Assembly: GCA_013398955.1 (NCBI GenBank)
Contig: VWPU01017427.1
Coordinates: forward strand, 21,511 to 85,510
Reading direction: 5' to 3'
DNA: 64,000 nt
DNA from: Callaeas wilsoni
Lineage: Eukaryota > Chordata > Aves > Passeriformes > Callaeidae
The translations under genes and the position numbers were made by a program. The notes under the pieces were generated by a model. The model did not search any database. It saw only the letters and a list, made by a program, of their open reading frames with translations, and had not been told where the DNA came from. Below are positions 37,506 to 50,105 of this stretch, in pieces. Within the stretch, counting starts at the first letter, position 1; every line of letters begins with the position of its first letter.

Positions 37506-40500
37506 ATGATGTACAGCTACTTTTACATGATGGTCTTGGATGTTATTTAAAACACCCAGGAAATGTTGCGTTGCTTCATTATCCTGAACGTTTTTTGAAG
37601 TATCCAACACAAACCTGCTGCCAAACTCACCACTATTTGTCTTACCCTCAAGGGGAATGGAAGGATGTAGGTCATTGCCCTACATTTCTTTTGCATATTA
37701 GAAAATCATAACTGTATGCTTTTTCTCTTTTCAGGGGGAAAAAAAAATCCAATGCCTTATTTCTACAGGCTGTACTTTCCATCAGGCTTGTGGTTGTCCT
37801 GAGCACATTTCTGTTGGTGCAACAGGCTCAAACACTGTTGCCACACCTCAGTGACTGGCAGCTGAACAGCTGAGAGAAGAGTTACCCCAGGTGCTTCACA
37901 CACAGTGCTGTAAAAAAGATAACCCCCCAAATGAGATATTCCTTCTTTTTTGATTTCTCCTTTCTCCTCCACTGGCGTCAACTTCTTTGCTTCCCACCAG
38001 AATCCCCAGCCCTTTCCGTGGGATGCTTGCCCATCTGCTACACCCCACTTGACCTTCTCTAGTGTTTTGCACCTGTGTTTAATTGATTTCAGTGCTTTGG
38101 TTCCTAACTGGTTTTCACAGTTTCTAACCACAGTGGAAGCGCCCATGTTCTCTTTCCATGTAGCCCACAGTTTGATAGCTCACATCCTCCATTCATTTTC
38201 TGACTGCAAATTTCAGAGAAACTGGTGTAGGACAGACTTGTGTAGCTCCTCTTGAAAATCTCACCAGTTTGGCCAGAAGCTGCTGATAACCAGTGCTTTT
38301 TCTACTTATTTTAAAGCCCTTCACATACAAGGGCACTTCATATTTCTGCTGAAAGCCTTATCGACCTCATGATAGGGCACAACCATGGTATCTCTCTTGG
38401 CCACTTACCCAGTTAGATAAAGATTTTAATTGGTCTGAGATGGTTTTTCCCTGCCAAGCCAGGCTGCCAGAACTCTCCTGCCTGTTTCTTGCTGCTTTGT
38501 TGTCCCACAGGCTCTCTTCAATCCTTTACTCCAGCATCTGCCTCTATGTGTCAGGCAGATGTCTTGGTCTTTGATTTCCTGGACTTTTCTTTCCTCTCTG
38601 ATTTGGCTTTTCTCTTTCCTTGCCTGTGCTGCTGCTTTTTCTGATATGTTACATGGTATTAGATCATTTGCTTTGCAAGGTGTCTGTTGGTTTTGGGTTT
38701 TTTTTTTCAATAGGCTGTGGGTCAAAAGGGTGACCAAGTGTGCAGCTGCAGCTGCCTTGTCTACATCAGGCAGAAGAGGAACTTCCAGTAACATGGAAAA
38801 AGGTGACTGGAAAAAGATCAGAGGGGAACAGCAATCTGAACTCATTATTTGTCAGGAAACCTTTTGCTCAAATCTTAAGGCAGTTATCAAGCTTTAACTC
38901 ATTTTCTGCAGAGATTTTCTGTATTCATTGCAAAGTGCTGATACCCTAAAACAACATTTGGAACAAAATACGGAATTTCCGTAACTTGGAATTTTAAATA
39001 GACTTAAAAATATAAATAATCCTTTGTGGTGATGCTGCACAACTCAGCAAGCAGGTCTTCAGGCTCTTGGGTGTTGCTACCACAACATGAAGCAGCAGCT
39101 TCATAGGTAACACTTGCACAAGTTGGAGTCCTGTGGAGCTCAGAGATCTGCAGGGTTGGCAGCACCAGTAGTGGTGACAAGGAGCTTGCTGGCAGCAATT
39201 GAGGATGACGTGAAGGCTCCACTCTTGTTCACTCTTGGAACTCAAACCCCAGCTTTGTACACACAGGCAGCAATGAGATTCCCTGCCCCATCTGAAGTTT
39301 ATACTGATCTACCAAAAATTCATTGATAGGCTTTACATAAGACGTTTATGTAACATAGAGGTTTACATAACATAATGCACCAAAGGCTCCATCCTATGAA
39401 TTTTACATAAGTTATGTCAAGTAGACAACCATGTGATACATTTCATAAGTTTGTATTACAAAGTAATGATTTTCATAAAATTATATTAATATAATGCAGA
39501 ATTCACTAAAGACTAGATAAAATATAGCTCAGTATCTGTGGTTGCTTAACATTGAACTGCTTATGGTAGTCTTAAAAAAAAAAAATCAGTGACATTCGAG
39601 ACAATCTAGAGTTCCCTCTGGTCTCCAGAGGTGATAAAATTAGTTTGCTTGTAATGTATGTTAGTCATACAGAGTCCTTGCCATGATGGTAAGCAGATGA
39701 GTGACTTGCAAGACAAAGGGAACAGCATTAAAATTGCTCTGCTTGCCTCCAAACCAGCTCTCACGCTGCCTGTGTTGAACCTGCCTGGCAGCCCAGGCAC
39801 GTGCACTGCACTGCCCCTTACTGCCAGGCACATCACTTCTGCACCAGCAGTGGTGGCAGCTGGAAGAAAAGTGCCCTGACACCTCCAAAATAGTAATTTG
39901 AAAGGCTAAATGCGAACATCCCTATTCCCATGTTCACAAGTTTGGGTCAGCGGCTGGGCTCAGGTCCAGCTCTTCTGACCTATCCAGTCCGCAGTACCAT
40001 TATCCTCTCCCTGTTCTCAAATTGAGTTTTAGACCCATTCCAAAAGTACTGAATGGGGTTATTTACTCAAGTTGTAGATTGCTACCCACTGAGTCCCATG
40101 AAGTTGAAAAAAAAAAAACATTGGGATTTAACATTTATCTTTATTTCTATCTTATTCTCATTATTGTTCTCTAATTAATAAATCGGCACCGAGAGACCCA
40201 TCCACTTTCAAACAGACCTTATAGGCCCAGAGCTCATTCACTTCTATTAGAAACTGGGATTCCCGGCAGAGGGACAGATGCTGAAATGCTTTTGAATTTG
40301 GAGGAAACTCAGCATAAATGTGCCAAAGCTAAAGCAGGAAAGGTTGTGGGGATTTTTACCAAACTATTGCTGTGATACAACTCCTGGCATGGGTACGTAC
40401 GGGGCTGACTCCTGCTCCAAGGGCTGGTCTCTGATGGAAAGGCATTTTGCCTGCTGTGGCACTTGCAGTGTTTTCCATACAGCTGCCCTCATGAGGTCCC

Positions 40501-41083
40501 CAGTTGCACCACGGCCATGGACTCAGGAGACCAAGCAAAGAATGTTTTGGTATTGTCCCCCTCAAGGAGCACTCAGCTCCTGCAGAGACAAAAGGCTCGC
40601 TGAGAAGTCTCTTCATTGCCCCTTAGCCAGCAGCACCAAGGGAAGGAAAACTTAGAGTATTCATCCCCTGCACTGGCCATGGAGGAGGAAGGAGGTGGAT
40701 GCAGATGGGAAGAGCACAGCTGATGCCCAGGGAGAGCTCTTTGTCTGGGTGTGTCTAGGGAATGCACAAACAGCCCCAGGGTTCAATTTCGAACAGGAGG
40801 AGTCACCTTCCTCACTCAAAATTTAAACATTGCTGGTCTGTCCCCATCTGCCTTTCAAGGGCCCCGAGCTTGGGGGATCTCACCCCTGGGGGTCTCCTGG
40901 AAGGCAGTGCTGAGCTCGCCCATCAGCGAGCGGGGGTCTGGGATTTGCTGGAGCGAGCAAGGGGTCATTGCAATGCCGCCAGCATTGGTCCTGCCGGGAG
41001 ACCTGGGGAGCTGCTCTGGGTACTACGATCACTGCTGGGCCAGTCTGCAGAGGGGAGGCTCGGTGCTGGGGCGGGTTTACGAC
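37506..41083. other. Intergenic DNA upstream in map order of the lysozyme gene
   Basis: There is no recognisable gene. The area just below 41,084 is where the lysozyme 3' UTR should be, and it contains GC-rich sequence near 40,860-41,030 that opens frames on the plus strand without homology. Confidence 0.4.
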
Positions 41084-44000
41084 CTAGAACCCATTTCTCT
41101 TAAAGTACTGGGCTCGCCTAATCACGCTGTTGACGTAGTTGGAGTCTCTGCTGCACGGGTCTGCCTCGTAGACCTGGAGGTCGCCCATTTTTGCATGGTA
41201 GGTGCAGATTCCCCCTGGAAAAAGTTTAAAAGGAGTTGTTATGGGCTGTTAAGTGAGAAATAGAGATTTAAGAGCAAAAATTTGTAGCAAAAAGGGCCAT
41301 GCATCTCACCAACTGCTTGACAGACTGCCAATTGTGCATTATTGTTGAAAAGTGACTGGTTTTGTAAAATCTTTATTGCTACAGCGAAGGAGCCCATGAC
41401 TCTCTCCAAATGCAGGTGGAAATGGAGCACTGTTACCAGAAAAGAGTGTAATCAGAGCAAAGGAAGGGCAGTAGCAGAGCAAGGAAGGGAGAGTAAGTAA
41501 TAGCATAGGGTTAACAAACCAGGACACAGATAGCACAGACTACAAGGAAACCTGGATCGCAAGCTTCCTGGGCACAACAGGTTGCCACAATAATCCTGTT
41601 GTGTTGTGATGCCTCAGTTTCTGCATTCTTCAGTGACTGTTGTTTAGTTGCTTTCTATCTTATTTATCCACCTAACAGCCATTTCCCATTGCCAGTCTGC
41701 TGCTCTGCTACTGCTTCTGTTAAACTAGAAAACTCTGGTTCTGGTTCCTATTTCAGGGCTTTAGGGGTTTCTTTTGTTTGTTTGGGCTTTTTTTTTTGGT
41801 AAGAGATGCCCTAAAATCTGCCAGAGTGATGCTCTTTTTCCCTTAAAAGTGACACCAACAAGCACAAAGCACTCCCATCAGTCAGTCTGTCCCTTCCTAG
41901 GACAAAGCCCATTCCGTACCTCTCAGCTGCCGGTCCCAGCTCCAGGTAGGATGTCTTGCCCGTACTTCATTTATGGAAAGAGCCAGGATATTTGAGCACT
42001 GATTTATGTGTTCTTCACTATCCCACACCGCATAAGGTTGCAGTTGCTGCCTGCTGATCTAGGGAAGACAAGCAAGCAAATGGGTTTCCCTCTGAATGCC
42101 ACCTCCTCTTCATTGCACTCCCAGGCTGCAACTCATTGAAGTGACCTTATTGAGGACAACACTTAAGCACAGCCTTTGTTGTAGAGGGATTGCAATAAAG
42201 TGCACTTTCAAACACAGAACAGTCATTTGCTAGGATAAAGCCTGGAGTATGCACTGCATTACTGTGCTGTTACTCACGCTTATCACCCTGGTGTACCTGC
42301 ATCAGGCCGTACTTCTGCCGTCCCTGGTCCCAGCCGTTGTCCAGGAGCAGGCCGACACGGCTCTCCTGGGACATGATGGCACCGATGAGCGCTGGGTCCA
42401 AGCAGAGGTTTCTGGCTACTCTCTTAATTGGGACCTCGTATCTCCTCAGGCGTACAAGGTCTGCCTCAGCAGTCCTCCGTATCATGGCATATCCTGCAGT
42501 GTAGGAAAAGGCAGACTTACACACACCCCTGCCCAAACCCCTTGCTTCCCCCTTGAGCAGATGTGTCAAAACTCAAGCTTTTAAGGAATTGCATCTACAT
42601 CGAGTTGGGCAGTGGGATTTGAGGAACAAGCACAGCTCTGTTGGCTCTGACCATGGCCAGGGAGCTGCTGTTCCAGTACCCAAGGATGACCAGGGGAACA
42701 GGGAAGCTTTTTAAAAGGTGGAACCATATGTGCATGGTCCTCTTCTTCTGCTGCACCTCTGGAGTCAGAAAAGTGAAGTTTCAAAATGCATTTGAAAAAA
42801 TTGAGGGGTATGTTACTACTGAGTGGACACACTCAAAAATTTAAAGCAAATTTGGAACAGTTTGGAAACAAGCAAGCAGGCTCAGATCTATGCTTGAACA
42901 CCCGCAGTCAGGTGTCTGCCCTGGAAGAGCCTACATCCGAGGAACATGGCAAAATCCCTGGAGATATCAGCAGTATGAATGTGACTAGTCAGCTGTGTGG
43001 TGACACCCGGCAGTAACACCAGGCAGGAAAGAGAAATGTGAAGGAGTTACCAAAAATGAGTCACCAAGAGGCAGGATGGCTACACACTTGGGACTTTCCC
43101 CCTGTAGAGTGTGTCTCTGGCAGGTCAGTGCTGGCCAGCTCAGCCAACATGCCAGCACTCAAGACCTGGCTCTGTGTATCCTACCCTTGGAGCAGACAAG
43201 CCCTGGGGCTTTGTGAGGAAGCTGATGCTAAAGTCCTGGCTGACGAAAAAGCTGTTTTAACTGAAAAGAGGTGGTATTATTCCCCTTTGCTTTGAGGCTG
43301 AAGATCCTGGCTATGGGACATGAGGTTCATCCTTCCACTTCCCTTCAGGTCTGGAGGCTTCACCTGCTATTTTGGGAGAGGAAATGTCGCTTTCTCCCTT
43401 TTGGCTAATTGAATAGCTGCACCACATTTAATTTGGCAATAACAAAAGGTAAGGCATCTCTCTGTCATGTACAAACAGGTTGACAAATCAAGCAATGAAC
43501 GATACATACCACAATCAGAGGCTCTTGCGGGTGTACAGGAGATCATGGGGGCTTGAAGAGCACTTATATCACCATAGCAACTGTAACTCACGGATGGAGC
43601 TGAAATAATAAATGGAGGTGTTTGAACACGTAAGATCTCAGAGCAGTATTGTACAAGTGCTGCAAGTGCATACAAGTCAAGCATGAGAGAGTTGTCCAGA
43701 CCTGCCATCCACATCCCCTTGTGTTGGCCCTGCTGGTACAGTTGCCACTGCTCTCCATCAGTAATGTTATCAAAGAAAGGTAGAGAACAGAAATTGGTTC
43801 TTTTCGAATTGACTATTGAAGCAAATGGATCTAATGACCATTTAGATGAATGTGCACCTGCCCCGTCAGGTCTAAAGGCTAGTGTGGGAGAGGAGAACCA
43901 GAGCCTCTGCGTTTACTTCAGAGGGCTCTTCCCATTCAATGCCCCCCGGTGTTCAGAACCACTCAGATGATGGCTGGTGGTATCTGAGCACCCTGGCTGG

Positions 44001-44468
44001 GATTGTCTCCTGTGTCCCTCCATAACCTGGTGAGGAATTAATTCAGGAGAATGCTTGCCTCAGTCTGGGAAGATTACTCTGTTTCCTCAGTAACTGAGGA
44101 GCAAATAGCCTCCATCGAATAGCTTGTCACTTTTGTGAGACCATTTCTGAGCAGGCGTGGAGATCAGATAATGTTAGCTGGGAAAATCAAGAGGAGACAT
44201 ATCTGTGACTCCCTTGGTTTCAGTCCCATCCTCTAGATGTGCTGATTTAAAAGACATGTGTGGGCAGCAAGCAGCCTCATACAGCAGCTGAGCACCTTCA
44301 GCCACACGGGATCTTACAGAGCCACGCAGGAAGGGAGCCTCAGGCCTGACTGCACACCTCCTCTCCGTGGTACTTCTGCAAGCAATTCCCAGTGTGCTTT
44401 TGACAGCAACCCAAACCTGTCTTACCGACAAGGGCTGAAAGAGCCAGCAACAGCAGTGCAGGGATCAT
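41084..44468 (-). CDS. Goose-type (g-type) lysozyme, secreted, five coding exons
   Basis: g-type lysozymes cleave peptidoglycan as secreted antibacterial enzymes. Coding exons in transcript order are 44426..44468, 43510..43599, 42297..42493, 41920..42058 and 41084..41214. They total 600 nt and code for 199 aa, with all phases consistent. Exon 1 encodes a signal peptide (MIPALLLLALSALVG). The four family cysteines are kept (SCYGD, ISCTP, SDCG, NLCLD), as is the catalytic glutamate in MSQES. Aspartates known from goose lysozyme are changed (GWDQG for GWGDRG; QISRQ for QVDKR). Extra cysteines (NQCSN, GGIC, DPC) recall mammalian LYG1. The C-terminus VIRRAQYFKRNGF is typical. Synteny puts it in the LYG1/LYG2 position, but I cannot decide which. 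An upstream in-frame ATG at 44522 is intronic, because an acceptor ends at 44501. Confidence 0.92.
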
Positions 44469-44500
44469 GGTGATGGCTCTCCTCAGCTCTCCCAGGAGAC

Positions 44501-47500
44501 CTGGAAACACAGTGGTTTGCAAAACATGAAGAAATTACTGCTGATTTACAACAATACTGTAGCAAAGTTGGTGTGCCAAAAGCTTCCACCGTGAGGCACC
44601 AGACAGGGATGGCATTAGCTGAAGAGGGGTTGGGTGGCAGAAGTGCTTTCTCCCCTTGGGGAGATTGCGATCAGGGAGGTCCCTGTTTGCAGCCTGGACA
44701 GCAGGGACCTTTTTAGCCCATCAGTTCTCATTGCTTGCTCACACAGCCCCTCCTGAAGGCTCATAGTGTGTCTTTATGATGAGCAGGTCCACTAGCTTTG
44801 CTTTAATTTTATAGGTGTTTGAAGCATAATGTGCTACAAACTGCACACAACCCCTGCCTCTCTGCTCAAAAAGGATTTTTCCTTGACTTTTGGAAAACCT
44901 TGTTTTCAAAAATCAAGAATTATGACCCTTAATACTCTGCTAAGAGCAAGCAAGGCAACTCCAAGATTTATTTCGTGAAATAATATTTCTCTGTGTGACA
45001 GATAACCACTTTACTAATAAATGCATGTGTTATGCCTATTAATAAAATTCCAAAATGTCATCAGATGACAGCTATCAAATGCAAAAAAATTGACTATATT
45101 TGCCTTGCTGATGAACACATTTAAACTGAGCAGCTGTTATGGCTTACAAATGTTTTTTTTTTTTTCCCAAGATGATTTCAAACACAAAACACACCATGAG
45201 TCTTGTAGGCAATTAACTCTAATCCTGTTAGCACTTGAAAACACATTATCAGTTTTAATAGCATGTGACCATTTCTCTAGCCTGCATTTCTACTGCAAAC
45301 CAGATTATATGGATGCAGAAACACAAATAATCCACCAGTATCATTGGAAAGACTCCCTTGTCCTGACTGAGCTTATTCAGGCCAGCAATGCCCACAGCCA
45401 GGTCAGGGTACACTTAGTAGCTCCGTTTGAGCTCTGACACTAAGGCTAAGTATTCACAAGCCCAGATCAATACAGCTTTACCCAATACCTATTAATTCAA
45501 TAGCAAATCTATCTGGGTCCCTATTGAAAGCTACAGGATATAGCTGTTTCCATATGCAGGAATTTTTTTTCACTCTCATCACAAAAACCTCCCTGGCCTT
45601 ATGTAGAAACAGCATAGCAGTCACGATATTGGAAAGATGCTAAATCAAAACAAAATCAAGGCTTCTGGTTCTAAGCAAGTATTCTGTGAGTGAATTCAGA
45701 CTCACCTGTATTCAGTTGTCCTTCCTCTGAGACAGGTCACTTGATGACTTTTATATATATATGTAGGAAAAGGTATCCACCCTATGGGCTTTGGAATGTT
45801 AATTCCTACCTAGTGTGATGACTGTTTTAAAGTACAATAAGTAATATATATTTATTAAGAGCTTAGAACTCCAATGATTTCTTTCATCCAAAGATTTGCA
45901 CAAGTGGTGGTTAGTCAGACTCAGGACAACTCTGTGAAAGGAAATAAACACTGGTTTTCCTCCATCAATAAGAACACTGATGCACAGTAAATGACTCGCA
46001 GAAACTATTGAAGTGAATCAGTGGCAGAGGCCAGCCAAAAAACAGATCCTTGTGTAGTCCTCTCCTTGCTTTGCATCTGGACATATTTCTGGAAGGATTG
46101 TTTTTGTCTTGTTTCCTCAATGATTTCAGATATGCAAGCTTTTAATTAAGTATCATACTTCCATATGAATTTTAACAAGGATAATTAAGGAAAATCATCC
46201 CACTGCTTCATTGCTTACAACAAACCTAATTCAGGATGGGCACTTGACTACTTCAAGAGCAGAGGCAGGGTCTGAGTTTCAGATTTGGGGAAGCGGGAGG
46301 TTGCTGCAGAAATTGGGAGGAAGGAAACTGGTCTCTCAGCAGCTGAAGTTAGTGGGGACACACAGAGGGGCTCTGAAAGACTTGCACTTTGCAGCCAAGA
46401 CGCTTTTCACATAACTAAAACATCTGAGTCACTTGGAGAAGGAAAGACAGTCTGGGAGGCCAGTGGCCTTCAATGCTGTTCCGTTTGCCACATTCTTCTC
46501 TTCCCAAGAGACTGCCCAGCATGCATGGAGGTTAGGAAGGCAAGATTTTCTTCTGTTAGCTTTCTCTTCATCATTTAATGCATCACGAATCCATCTATTC
46601 CCATTGCTCTTTTGGGACTGAGATGTGGCAGGTAGGAAATGCTGTTTTGGCCAGATACTAATTAACATGTTCAAAAACCTGGCATTCTTACAGGAGGTTT
46701 GGTATAAGGGTTAAGGTGATTCTTAAATATAGAACTCCTACTGAAACCTTCCCGAAGATTACAACAAGGCTAGGCAATCATTCTTCATGTACAAACCTGA
46801 TACCTCATTGTGGTATCTCAGACTATACTATCACTTAATCCTTTTACTGGGGTTTAACATTTTAAACAGCTGAAGTTAAAGTTTGACATAATGTAAGGTG
46901 TACATGTTTGTGGTGTTGTCCTGGTTTAACATGTAGAAAATAGAGACATCACATGTACAGTGTGCTTTAATCCTTTCAAAGAAAATAGTGACTGATGAAA
47001 TGCTGGAGGGGAGGAAAACCAGAAGAAATTATCTGGGAAAAGCTCATAGTGCATAGCTTGATGGCAACTAACCCAGTAGATATATTAATTTATCCTCTAC
47101 AGAACAAGACAGTTTGTATTAGAAAGAGATGTATTCTTTCAAATAGATTATAGCAATTTAGTATTAACATCCAGGTATGCTTTACAAAAACAGCATCATG
47201 TTAGTGACAAAAAACCAATGTTCCTCTGTCACTGAGCCTGTGTTCATGCTGATGACAGGGGACCTTTTTTGAGAAATAGCCTCTAACCTTAGGTAAGATT
47301 TATTTCCCAACGTGTTGTCCACTTGCTGATGGTCCTTAAGATAAAGTTTTGAATTTAAATACTGTTTGTCTTTGCTACATATTTTTCTCTTTCATTTATT
47401 ACCATGTAATCACATTTGTCTGCATTTCACAGTAGTCACATGAATTCTTAATGCCTACCCTGCATTGCATTTCTCCTTATGTACTCATTGAGTAGTGGAT

Positions 47501-48884
47501 GTTACGTTTAAATACAAGTACTTTTATCTGTGCTGCTATAAGCTCTTAGGTCCCTGGGACAGACTCCTTGTATTCATACAATTTCCACTGTAAGCCCAAA
47601 TAAGAGGATATTTTTTCAGCAGTGTTATGGACTTTTTACTCACTAAAAACCTCTTTATCCACACAAATTTTTCCAACTACCTTTTAGAGTATAAGCCAAA
47701 AGCAAGCACCCTCTCTGGAAACATGGTCATACTCACGTACATTGAATGGAGCAGGGCTCTCAGCCAGTGCGTTTGTCCAAGGCACCACCACGTAACGAGA
47801 GCTGCAGGATGTTAGAAAACACCATCTTCTGCTCAAAGGTCTTTGTGGGGCTGTAAACCCAGGGCACTGAGTGTAGGTGAGCCACTTAATGAGAGTGGGC
47901 TGCATCTGTCACTAGTACAGCACATTTTTTAATTTTTATGATAGATTTAATTTGGAAAATTACATCAGGAGCACAGTGCCAATACCTATTCTCCTTTTGC
48001 TGGGTTTGGTCAGCACAGCGTGTCACTGGGAGGGAGGGGATGGAAAGTCAGGAAAAGAGGAGGAGTTCACTTATCAAATGATACCTGCATCTTCTTAAAT
48101 GTAAGAAGCAGGAAAGGTTCCTGGTATTCATGTGCATCCTGGCATTAAGCTGCAGTCAGTGACCACAGACACGCTTTCTCTGTGATTTGTCAATGACATT
48201 GTCAGTTATGTTCAGGGAAAGGGAGAGCAGAGTGGACAGAAAATGTTACCTGACACAGCAGCATTTTCCACTTGTCTTATATAAACTAGAAGGGACACCA
48301 TTCCTGAGATCTAAAGCACACCAAGGTTCAGTGTCAACAGTTCTTTCCTACTCACAGATTTCCACTTTATATTTTTTTGCCCCTCATGCCAAGGGAAGTC
48401 TTTTCATTCTGCTTAATGGAGAAGCGATCAAAATGGAGCATCATTTTGAAAAGCACTACATGCTGCACATGTTATTCTCCTTCAGGTTGCAGGTTATAGC
48501 ATCACATGTCACTGGGTGGTGAGAATACCATCTAAAATTACTTGGAATGCTACCCACATTAATTATTGTCTCCATTGTGAGTTTCAACTTGTTTCATAAC
48601 ATCAACAGGCAGATGAATTTCTCAGGTTGTTCCTTTAGCCTTGAATGTAATTATAGGTAACACCAGGTATTCTCAGACTTTGTAACTGCTTTATAGGGAA
48701 GCTGCCCATCACTGCTGACGTAGGTTGGATACCTACCACTAACTGAGCAGTTAAAGATGTATCTGTAGCATCATCTCAGACAAATCCTCTATGGTTGTCC
48801 TTCCCAGCTTTTAAAGGGACACACCCAGTTTAATAATCAAGTTTCCATATTTTTTCTTTTTTACATCTAGTATACCTGGAAGTA
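44501..48884. other. Intergenic DNA between lysozyme and TXNDC9
   Basis: There is no recognisable gene or repeat. The lysozyme promoter and any noncoding first exon should lie at the left end, but I cannot place them. Confidence 0.4.
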
Positions 48885-49010
48885 ATCACAAAGTCATTTA
48901 GGTTGGAAAACACTTCTAAGATCATTGAGTCCATTAACCCAGCACTGCCAATTCCACCACTAAACCACATCCCTAAGCACCACATCCACACATCTTCAAA
49001 AGTCTTCAAA
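48885..49010 (-). repeat. Short CR1 LINE 3' fragment, antisense
   Basis: It begins 'tcacaaagtcatttaggttg' and continues 'aagatcattgagtccattaa', resembling the reverse complement of a CR1 3' end. Confidence 0.65.
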
Positions 49011-49344
49011 TTTGTAAGACATGAGGTTCTCAGTTTTCGCTGTATTCAGAAGTGAACGAGTGCCGAGGGTCCCAATCTCTTTCTTTATCTTGCCTTTCTG
49101 AAGAATGCAGATGAGCATTGAAGTAACATCCACTCTACATCTCTCTGGCCTTCACATAAAATAAGGAAGGCCAGAAGTGTTTATGAGGGAGGAAAAAAAG
49201 TGGTTTCCTTCTGTTCTCCAAAATGAGATTTTTAATTTTACTGTAGGAAAGCTGTACTAGCAGAAAGGTCACTGGACTGAATCCTATGAGCGTTCAGTTC
49301 ACATCTCATCTTAAAGACAGATCTATCACCTAAAGCAAGTCATT

Positions 49345-50105
49345 TGAAGTTTGAGCCTGGATAGGGTCCTGCACATAGGTCAGGGCAATCCGAAGCACAA
49401 ATATAGGCAGGGGGATGAATGGATTGAGAGCAGCCCTGAGAAGGACTTGAGGATGTTGGTTGACAAGAAGCTCAACATGACCCAGCCATGTGCACTCACA
49501 GACCAGAAAGGCAACTGTGTCTGGGCTGTGCCAAAGGCAGTGTGGCCAGCAGGCCGAGGGAGGGTTTCTGCCACTCCACTACAGTCTCATGAGATCCCAC
49601 CTGGAGTAACACATTCAGCTCTGGGCTCCCAACACAAGAAGGATGTGCAATTGCTGGAGCAAGTCCAGAGGAGGGTCGCCAAGGTGATCAGAGGGCTGGA
49701 GCACTTCTCCTACAAAGACAAGCTGAGAGAGTTGGGATTGTACAGCCTGGAAAAGGGAATACTCTGGGGAGACCTTATAGCACATTCCACTACCTAGAGG
49801 GGGAACAAGACGGTTGTGGAGGCACTTTGTACAAGGGCATGTAGTGATAGGACAAGGGGGAACGGCTCCAAACTGACAGAGGGTAAGTTTGGATTTGATA
49901 CAAGGAAGAAATTTTTTGCGTGAGACACTGAAACAGGTTGCCCAGAGAAGTTGTGGGTGCCCCATCTCTGGAAGTGTTGAAAGCCACATTGGCTAGGGCT
50001 TTGAGCAACCTGGTTTAGTGGAAGATGTCCCTGCCCACTGGGGTTGGAAGTAAGTGATGTTTAAGGTCCCTTCCAACCCAAACCATTCTGTGATTCGATG
50101 ATAAC
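49345..50105 (+). repeat. CR1 LINE 3' part, sense
   Basis: It contains the end of ORF2 ([17 protein letters not shown] near 49,430; ELGLYSLEKG near 49,735) and the 3' UTR to 'accattctgtgattcgatga' near 50,100. The ORF is broken. Confidence 0.9.

Noticed and set aside
41298..41420. A possible lysozyme exon with TTCTGGTAACAG acceptor and GTGAGA donor on the minus strand
   Set aside because: Its phase does not fit the preceding exon and it has stops in the required frame. The exon at 41920..42058 fits both phase and protein match.
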